Part shown: positions 52,608-57,582 of the stretch, piece after piece
How positions within the stretch are numbered: the stretch's first letter is position 1
Layout of the letters: every line of letters starts with the position of its first letter
Source of the DNA: Streptomyces sp. MBT53
GTDB lineage: Bacteria > Actinomycetota > Actinomycetes > Streptomycetales > Streptomycetaceae
Length of the DNA stretch: 57,582 nucleotides
Direction of reading: 5' to 3'
Assembly: GCF_016654115.1 (NCBI RefSeq)
Contig: NZ_JAEQAZ010000123.1
Span: 1 to 57,582, forward strand
Made by a program: the position numbers and the translations under genes
The notes under the pieces: model-generated
Database searches by the model: none
What the model was told of the DNA's origin: nothing
Seen by the model: only the letters and a program-made list of their open reading frames with translations

Positions 52608-53252
52608 TCACGGCAGCCGCCTCATGAACGCGGCCGTCTCACGGTGCCGGCCGCACTCCCGCCGGCTGAACTCCCGCTGCACACGGTCGCGGACCTCCGG
52701 CTCCTGCTCCTGGCTGAGCTTGAACATGCCCTCGGCCCCCGACACCGTGAGCCGGAACGCCCCGACGGCCGGCACGATCTTGCGGAAGTAGTCGAGCGAT
52801 TCGGTCATGTCCCAGGCGGCACCGAAATCCGCCTCGAAAGCCCGCACAGTGGACTGGACCACTTCCAGCGTCTCCTCCGTGGAATCGATTTTCTCCACCA
52901 CACCCCTTACATGCACCGACGTGAAGTTCCAGGTCGGTGCGGCCGGCGTCACCTCGTACACCGTCGGCGAGACATAGGCGTGCGGACCGGTGAACGACAG
53001 CAGGGAAATGCCGCCGTCTCCCAGGGCCCGCCAGTGGGGATTGGCTCTGTTCATATGTCCCAGCAATACGGCGCCCGACAGGTCGGCCGACCATTCGCCG
53101 GTCCTATCAGGGTCGGGGATGACGGGAAGGTGCGTGGCAAACGGAGCGGCGGAGGCGGCCCCGTTGCTCACCATCAATGCCAGTGGATTGCTGCGAAGCA
53201 AATCGACCATCCACGAACCGTCCGGTTCGCTGTACTGACTGGGAACGAACAT
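52608..53252 (-). CDS. KtzT-like piperazate synthase (PaiB/FMN-binding fold)
   Basis: A 214-residue protein of the PaiB-like split-barrel family that is usually misannotated as an FMN-binding negative transcriptional regulator. It starts MFVPSQYSEPDGSWMVDLLR and has NPLALMVSNG, PFATHLPVIPD, VLLGHMNRANPHWRALGDGG and YVSPTVYEVTPAAPTWNFTS. KtzT from the kutzneride pathway is a heme enzyme that closes the N-N bond of piperazate from N5-hydroxyornithine; this protein matches its start and HMNRANPHW region as I recall them. Together with the ornithine N5-monooxygenase it completes piperazate formation. An in-frame ATG at 53291 is possible, but the family begins at MFVPS. Palindrome copy 4 lies 109 bp upstream. 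Confidence 0.85.
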   Translation of the reverse strand: MFVPSQYSEPDGSWMVDLLRSNPLALMVSNGAASAAPFATHLPVIPDPDRTGEWSADLSGAVLLGHMNRANPHWRALGDGGISLLSFTGPHAYVSPTVYEVTPAAPTWNFTSVHVRGVVEKIDSTEETLEVVQSTVRAFEADFGAAWDMTESLDYFRKIVPAVGAFRLTVSGAEGMFKLSQEQEPEVRDRVQREFSRRECGRHRETAAFMRRLP

Positions 53253-53360
53253 CCGAAACTTGTCCTTTCGGCAATAAGACACGTCAGGCATGGCTTCAGG
53301 CGAGGCACGCTACCAGCTCGTCGAGCGGCAAAGTAAATATCCGGGGATACTGCCGCACCG

Positions 53361-53380
53361 CTGTCCTGTCGGCGGGACAG
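53361..53380. promoter_or_regulatory. Operator-like palindrome, copy 4 (divergent ktzT-like / argB promoters)
   Basis: CTGTCCTGTCGGCGGGACAG: arms CTGTCCTG and CGGGACAG, one mismatched pair. It lies in the 324-bp gap between the piperazate synthase and the argJ-remnant/argB operon, 109 and 198 bp from their starts, so it may control precursor supply in both directions. No gene is seen in the gap. Confidence 0.7.
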
Positions 53381-53577
53381 CGACCGCTTCCGGGATGGCT
53401 GACCGACGCCGTTCCGCGCAATACTGAATTTCCCCGAACGGTAAGTGAATCACCGCATGCCGGGCTGTTCGGCAATTGGGCGAGCGGTGTCCTGTTCACC
53501 GTCCGCGCCCCGGCATTTCAGTCGCACACAAGGGGCGCTCCGAGCAACTGTGGCCTTTTCACCGGAGGAGTCGCACC

Positions 53578-53868
53578 ATGAGCGTCACGGCAGCACAGGG
53601 GTTCTCGGCGGCGGGCATCGCCGCCGGGATCAAGGCCGCGGACGGCCCGGATCCGGCACCGGTGACGGACGGCGAACCGAGCGGGGCAACAGCCCGTGCC
53701 GTCACCTCCGACCGGCCGAAGACGGCACCCTCGACGGGACACGGACATGTGGTCACGGATGGCGCCTCGAGGGCCGACCTGCCCGACTCCGATGGCGCCA
53801 CCGTGCCGGTCACCCTGCCCACCAACGACACCGCCCCAGCGTTCCCCTCCGGGGCGGCCTCCGCATGA
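53578..53868 (+). pseudogene. argJ remnant (N-terminal part of glutamate N-acetyltransferase)
   Basis: A 96-residue frame that begins MSVTAAQGFSAAGIAAGIKA, nearly the start of Streptomyces ArgJ as I remember it, keeps a weak match to about residue 52 (ATARAVTSDRPKTAP aligned with the AAGVFTSNRVKAAP region), then turns into unrelated low-complexity sequence and stops. ArgJ is about 380-400 residues with an autocleavage Thr; that part is absent. An excellent ribosome binding site (GGAGGAG, 7-nt spacing) is intact, and the stop overlaps the argB start (ATGA, 53865-53868). The fragment may survive only to initiate and couple argB translation. Confidence 0.8.
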
Positions 53869-54746
53869 CCACGCATCAGAACCACACCTACACCGACATC
53901 CTGACCACTGACGGACAGAGCGTCACAGTCATTGTCAAACTGGGCGGAAACGCCATGGCCGACCAGGAGCTGAAGGCGTCGTTCGCCGACGATGTCGTGC
54001 GGCTGCGCGACGCCGGGCTCAGCCCGGTGGTCGTGCACGGCGGTGGCCCGCAGATCAGCGCGGAGCTCGAACGGCACGGGCTGACGACAGAGTTCAGGTC
54101 AGGTCTGAGAGTCACCACTCCTCGCGCGATGGATGTGGTGCGGATGGTGCTCGCCGGCCGGGTGCAGCGCGAACTGGTCGGGCTGATCAACCGGCACGGT
54201 CCGTACGCGGTCGGCATGACGGGCGAGGACGCGGACACCATCACCGCGGTCAAGCATCTGCCGGTGGTCGACGGCGCACCACTGGACATCGGGAGAGTCG
54301 GCGAAATCCGCGAAGTGGACACCACAGTCGTCGAGGCGCTGCTCGCCTGCGGCCGCATTCCGGTGGTCTCCCCGGTCGCCCGCAGCGCCGACGACGGCCA
54401 CGTCTACAACGTGAACGCCGACACGGCGGCGGCCGCACTGGCCGCCGCGCTGGGAGCCCGGGAACTGCTGCTGCTCACCGACGTCCAGGGCCTCTACGCG
54501 GACTGGCCGCACAGCGACGAGGTGATCGGCCACCTCACGGCCGGCGAACTCGAGAAGCTGCTGCCGGAGTTGACCCACGGAATGGTGCCGAAGATGACGG
54601 CCTGTCTGCACGCCGTCCGCAACGGAGTCGCCCGGGCACGGGTGCTCGACGGACGGGTACGGCACTCGGTTCTCACCGCGATGCTCACCGCCGAGCGGTC
54701 CGGCACAACGGTCGTTCCCGACGGGGATCATCGGGGCCACGCCTAG
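53865..54746 (+). CDS. argB: Acetylglutamate kinase
   Basis: A 293-residue amino-acid kinase family enzyme. Phosphate and substrate loops are VIVKLGGNAMADQEL and VVVHGGGPQISAELERHGL; then FRSGLRVTTPRAMDVVRMVL, YAVGMTGEDADTITA, VYNVNADTAAAALAAALGA (ATP and substrate binding) and ELLLLTDVQGLYADWPHSDE with MVPKMTACLHAVRNGV. It phosphorylates N-acetylglutamate, the committed and often arginine-regulated step to ornithine. As an extra copy inside a cluster that hydroxylates ornithine to make piperazate, it probably raises ornithine supply. It overlaps the argJ remnant by 4 bp and has no ribosome binding site of its own, so its expression depends on translation of the remnant. Confidence 0.93.
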   Translation: MTTHQNHTYTDILTTDGQSVTVIVKLGGNAMADQELKASFADDVVRLRDAGLSPVVVHGGGPQISAELERHGLTTEFRSGLRVTTPRAMDVVRMVLAGRVQRELVGLINRHGPYAVGMTGEDADTITAVKHLPVVDGAPLDIGRVGEIREVDTTVVEALLACGRIPVVSPVARSADDGHVYNVNADTAAAALAAALGARELLLLTDVQGLYADWPHSDEVIGHLTAGELEKLLPELTHGMVPKMTACLHAVRNGVARARVLDGRVRHSVLTAMLTAERSGTTVVPDGDHRGHA

Positions 54747-55018
54747 ACACCCCTCCGAATGGCGCCGCCGTTGGCGCCACACGATTGACATTGACGCCAC
54801 CCGCCCGCCGGGCCGCACCTTCCGGACAATCAGCACCGAGGCATGTCCACCGCCCCCGAGTCCGTTCATCACCACAGGCCAGATACGACAACGAGAGCCG
54901 CCGCCGGACGCTCGACCACACTGCCGCACACCATGGGGAGCGGGGGTGTTTCGGTCAAGCTGCCCACGCCATCACGAACGACCGATAGATGGCGCCATAA
55001 ATGTGCCATGATGGCGTC
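54747..55018. other. Gap with TGGCGCCA-type boxes upstream of RHH-family gene 3
   Basis: No gene seen. TGGCGCCG (54760-54767), TGGCGCCA (54772-54779) and TGACGCCA (54792-54799) cluster about 220-260 bp upstream of the next start; TTGACA (54785-54790) lies among them and could be a -35 element, though I see no -10 at standard spacing. This parallels the two-site arrangement of the RHH gene at 16590. Confidence 0.45.
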
Positions 55019-55022
55019 ATGG
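54990..55022. promoter_or_regulatory. 11-bp-phased operator over the start of RHH-family gene 3
   Basis: Three consecutive 11-mers, TGGCGCCATAA (54990), ATGTGCCATGA (55001) and TGGCGTCATGG (55012), the last covering the ATG at 55019. The layout and middle box match the array at 16589-16620 closely. Confidence 0.72.
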
Positions 55023-55585
55023 ATCTCACGCCGTACGTCGACTACCTCCGACATGAGCTCGTGGCCGTCGCCCACGTCGGCGGCGACGAAACCCGCGCCC
55101 TGGCCGACCGGCTCACGGCACCGCTGGAGTCGGCGACCCGGTTGGCCCTGCTCAACGCGCTGTCCGAGGCCATGGGCCAGGTCAGCCGCGATCTGGCACC
55201 GGGCTCGGTCGTACTGCAACTCGACGGACTCGCCCCCGAGTTCGTGGTGACACTGCCGACGGCCCGGCCCGTGCGCGGGAGAAACGGCGACAGCACCGCC
55301 AAGGCGCCGGGGCACGCAACTCCCGGCGGACACATCCGGCTTCAGTTCGCCGATGTGCGCGGCTTCGAATCGGCCGCCGCCGCTTTCGACCCCATGACGA
55401 GCGACGACGCCGCACTCGCCGTGTACATCCCCACCGACGGCGGCATCCCCGCCCTCCGGGCCGTTCTGGACGTCCTGGACGACGCGTCGATCGAGGCCGA
55501 GGCCCTCACCGTGCACACCCCCGATCTCGACAACGTCTTCCTCGCCTGCACCGGCCGGTCCCAGCCCGCCGACGGAACCCGCTGA
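55019..55585 (+). CDS. RHH-family homologue fused to an ABC-ATPase C-terminal domain
   Basis: A 188-residue protein. Residues 1-80 (MDLTPYVDYLRHELVAVAHV to LAPEFVVTLP) match the N-terminal domain of the two HicB-like genes. The ribbon-helix-helix part is missing. Instead, residues about 100-185 (HIRLQFADVRGFESAAAAF, then IPALRAVLDVLDDASIEAEA and LTVHTPDLDNVFLACTGR) look like the regulatory tail (DUF4162-like) of DrrA-type exporter ATPases. No Walker motifs are present. There is no ribosome binding site before ATG 55019; an in-frame ATG at 55001 is possible. The next large gene is an MMPL exporter, so it may sense substrate or modulate export. Confidence 0.75.
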   Translation: MDLTPYVDYLRHELVAVAHVGGDETRALADRLTAPLESATRLALLNALSEAMGQVSRDLAPGSVVLQLDGLAPEFVVTLPTARPVRGRNGDSTAKAPGHATPGGHIRLQFADVRGFESAAAAFDPMTSDDAALAVYIPTDGGIPALRAVLDVLDDASIEAEALTVHTPDLDNVFLACTGRSQPADGTR

Positions 55586-55614
55586 CGGGACCCGCCGACG
55601 AAGGAAGGCCACGC

Positions 55615-55719
55615 GTGGCCGCCTCTACGACGCACCGCCGGCCCACGGTTCCGTCCCTCCCCAGGGCCTGTGTCATCACCACGATCCCCGACCCCACCGT
55701 TCACCGGCGAATCCGATAG
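55615..55719 (+). CDS. Possible 34-residue leader peptide
   Basis: GTG at 55615 follows GGAAGG at about 5-6 nt and opens a 34-codon frame ending 13 bp before the MMPL gene. The start lies inside a perfect palindrome GGCCACGCGTGGCC (55607-55620). The peptide (MAASTTHRRPTV...) has no known family. It could be chance. Confidence 0.2.
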   Translation: MAASTTHRRPTVPSLPRACVITTIPDPTVHRRIR

Positions 55720-55732
55720 GAGCTTCTTCGCT

Positions 55733-57582
55733 GTGGCTACCCTCCTCTACAAACTCGGTCGCCTCGCCTTCCGGCGCAGGGCCACGACGGCACTGCTGTG
55801 GGTGCTGATCTTCATCGGCGCGATCTACGCCGCGGCCGCGGCACCGCCGCTTCCCGCCGACACGTTCACGATGCCGGGCACCGAGACGCAGAAGGCGTAC
55901 GACCTGCTCAAGGAGAAGTTCCCGACCCTGAGCGCGGACGGCGCCAAGGCCCGGGTGGTCGTACGCGCGCCCGTCGGCACAAAGCTCTCCGCCCCCGGCG
56001 AGAAGCGGAAGGTCGACGCCCTGGTAGCCGACCTGGACCGGGCCCCGGAAGTCGTGAGCGTCGTCGACCCGTTCAAGGGCCGGGCCGTCAGCGAGGACGG
56101 CACCACCGGGTTCGTATCCGTCGCCTACGAGGTCGGCGCCACCCGGGTGAGCCAGGAGGCGCACGACGCTCTGACCAAGGCGGTGGTGGACGCCCGCGCC
56201 TCCGGTCTCACGGTCGAGATGGGCGGCGACGCCGTTCCGCCGTCCGAGTCGATGGGCTCCGGTGAGGTCATCGGCATCGCCGTCGCCGCCGTCGTGCTGC
56301 TCATCACCTTCGGTTCGCTGCTGGCCGCCGGAATGCCGCTGCTCACCGCCGTCATGGGCGTCGGCATCGGTATCTGCGGCATCGTCGCGCTGGGCAGCCG
56401 GCTCGGTCTGTCCTCCACGACCTCGACCCTGGCGCTGATGCTCGGCCTCGCGGTCGGCATCGACTACGCGCTGTTCATCCTCTCCCGCTACCGCGCCGAG
56501 ATCGCCGAGGGCAGGGAACCTCAGGAGGCCGCGGGGCGAGCGGTCGGCACAGCGGGCTCCGCCGTCGTCTTCGCGGGCCTCACGGTCGTGGTCGCGCTCG
56601 CGGGTCTCGCCGTCGTCAACATCCCCATGCTCACCAAGATGGGCCTGGCGGGCGCCGGCACGGTGACCGTCGCCGTTCTCATCGCGATCACGCTCGTTCC
56701 CGCGCTGCTCGGCTTCGCACCCGTCAGGGTCCTGCGCCGCAGGGACCGCGCACGCCAGTACGGCAAGCCGCTCTCGGCCCGCCGGCAGCGCAAGGCCCAG
56801 AAGCGGGCCGCCCGGCAGAAACCGAACCTGGGCACCCGCTGGGCGAGGCTGGTCCTGCGCCACCCCGTCGCCGTTCTGCTGCTCGGTGTGGTGAGTCTCG
56901 GCGCCATCGCCGTACCCGCCGCGAGCCTGGAACTCGGACTGCCGTCCGAGGGGACCATGGCGTCCGGAACCACCCAGCGCAAGGCGTACGACATGGTGTC
57001 CGCGTCCTTCGGGTCGGGCTACAACGGACCGCTGATGGTCACGGTCGAGGCCAAGAACGTCACGGCCGCCGCCGACAGAGTGGGCAAGCGGCTCGGCAAG
57101 GAGAGCGGCGTCGTCTCCGTGAGCCCCGCCGAAAGCAACAAGGCCGGGGACACCGCGATCCTCACCATCATGCCCTCCACCGGACCGACCGACCCGAAGA
57201 CGGAAGACCTGGTCAAGTCGCTGCGTGACACGGCGAAGGGCATCCAGGCCGACTCCGGCACCCGAGTCCTGGTGGCGGGTCAGACAGCGATGTTCATCGA
57301 CTTCTCCAAGACTCTCGACGAGGCGCTGTTCCCCTACCTCGGCCTGGTCGTCGGCCTGGCGTTCCTGCTTCTGACCCTGGTCCTCCGGTCGATCCTCGTA
57401 CCGCTCAAGGCAGCCCTGGGCTTCCTGCTCTCCGTGGGAGCCGCCCTCGGCGCTGTCGTGGCGGTCTTCCAATGGGGCTGGCTGGCCGACGTCTTCGGCG
57501 TCGACCAACCGGGGCCGGTGATGAGCACGATGCCGATCTTCATGATCGGCGTGGTCTTCGGTCTCGCCATGGACTACGAGGT
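55733..57582 (+). CDS. MMPL-family (RND-type) exporter, C-terminus beyond the window
   Basis: The first about 616 residues of a large membrane exporter. It opens LLYKLGRLAFRRRATTALLW with helix 1, followed by an extracytoplasmic domain (about 40-180). Helices 2-6 include GIAVAAVVLLITFGSLLAAG, LALMLGLAVGIDYALFILSR (the GxxxDY proton-relay motif of MMPL proteins) and FAGLTVVVALAGLAVV. A basic cytoplasmic loop (RRRDRARQYGKPLSARRQRK) follows, then a second extracytoplasmic domain from about 400 and the start of the second helix bundle, ending at the second GxxxDYE-like motif. The start is GTG 55733 after AGGAG. It probably exports the peptide or another lipophilic product. The frame is intact to the edge. 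Confidence 0.92.
   Translation, partial: MATLLYKLGRLAFRRRATTALLWVLIFIGAIYAAAAAPPLPADTFTMPGTETQKAYDLLKEKFPTLSADGAKARVVVRAPVGTKLSAPGEKRKVDALVADLDRAPEVVSVVDPFKGRAVSEDGTTGFVSVAYEVGATRVSQEAHDALTKAVVDARASGLTVEMGGDAVPPSESMGSGEVIGIAVAAVVLLITFGSLLAAGMPLLTAVMGVGIGICGIVALGSRLGLSSTTSTLALMLGLAVGIDYALFILSRYRAEIAEGREPQEAAGRAVGTAGSAVVFAGLTVVVALAGLAVVNIPMLTKMGLAGAGTVTVAVLIAITLVPALLGFAPVRVLRRRDRARQYGKPLSARRQRKAQKRAARQKPNLGTRWARLVLRHPVAVLLLGVVSLGAIAVPAASLELGLPSEGTMASGTTQRKAYDMVSASFGSGYNGPLMVTVEAKNVTAAADRVGKRLGKESGVVSVSPAESNKAGDTAILTIMPSTGPTDPKTEDLVKSLRDTAKGIQADSGTRVLVAGQTAMFIDFSKTLDEALFPYLGLVVGLAFLLLTLVLRSILVPLKAALGFLLSVGAALGAVVAVFQWGWLADVFGVDQPGPVMSTMPIFMIGVVFGLAMDYE

Noticed and set aside
52608..53252. Annotation as an FMN-binding negative transcriptional regulator (PaiB).
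   Set aside because: The fold name fits, but the MFVPS start, the HMNRANPHW region and the neighbourhood match KtzT-type piperazate synthases; there is no DNA-binding domain.
1..57582. tRNA, rRNA, insertion sequences, integrases, attachment sites or CRISPR arrays.
   Set aside because: I looked for cloverleaf ends, transposase motifs, terminal inverted repeats and regularly spaced repeats and saw none; no sign that the cluster lies on a recognisable mobile element.

Overview
This is a high-GC actinobacterial window, almost certainly Streptomyces: strong GC bias at third codon positions, GTG starts, SARP and LmbU-family regulators, NarL-type two-component pairs, DUF4097 and MbtH genes. Most of it (about 9.4 to 55 kb, perhaps to the right edge) is one nonribosomal peptide cluster. 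I read it as a piperazate-containing cyclic hexapeptide or hexadepsipeptide pathway, related in logic to the kutzneride and himastatin families.

Left flank (1-9.4 kb): a partial SARP regulator, a GT2 glycosyltransferase, a DUF3052-like protein, a secreted DUF5707-like protein, a two-component pair whose kinase is a double kinase with a decayed second half, small membrane and hypothetical proteins, and an ankyrin/HEAT repeat protein. These look like ordinary chromosomal genes.

Cluster, minus strand (9.4-45.7 kb): an O-methyltransferase-fold protein and two P450s; an export block (ribbon-helix-helix regulator, DUF4097 protein, DrrAB-like ABC transporter); then P450, MbtH, ornithine N5-monooxygenase (KtzI-like) and a 4984-residue NRPS; then a ligase-ketoreductase-carrier protein, a thioesterase and a 2043-residue NRPS. 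The two NRPSs form six modules: A-T-E / C-A*-T, then C-A-T-E / C-A-T / C-(A fragment)-T-E / C-A-T-TE. Epimerases after modules 1, 3 and 5, with DCL-type condensation domains directly after them, predict D residues at those positions. Module 3 carries a piperazate-like specificity code. Modules 2 and 5 have visibly broken adenylation domains.

Cluster, plus strand (46.0-55 kb): a thioesterase, an SDR and a free-standing A-T protein with a threonine code form one operon. Then come a second ribbon-helix-helix gene, a LmbU-family activator with a TTA codon, a KtzT-like piperazate synthase (minus strand), a decayed argJ start fused by overlap to an argB copy (ornithine supply), a third relative of the ribbon-helix-helix genes that has swapped its DNA-binding half for an ABC-ATPase tail, and a partial MMPL exporter.

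Working model: the argB copy raises ornithine; the N-monooxygenase and the KtzT-like enzyme turn it into piperazate; the NRPSs assemble six residues; two adenylating proteins with their own carriers feed the two adenylation-dead modules in trans; three P450s and the methyltransferase tailor; ABC and MMPL pumps export. Two families of repeated regulatory DNA tie this together: a 20-bp palindrome (CTGTCCTGTCGACAGGACAG-like) at four positions, in front of four or more biosynthetic transcription units, and 11-bp-phased TGGCGCCA-like repeats over the start codons of all three ribbon-helix-helix-family genes. All specificity codes were read by eye and product structure is inference.
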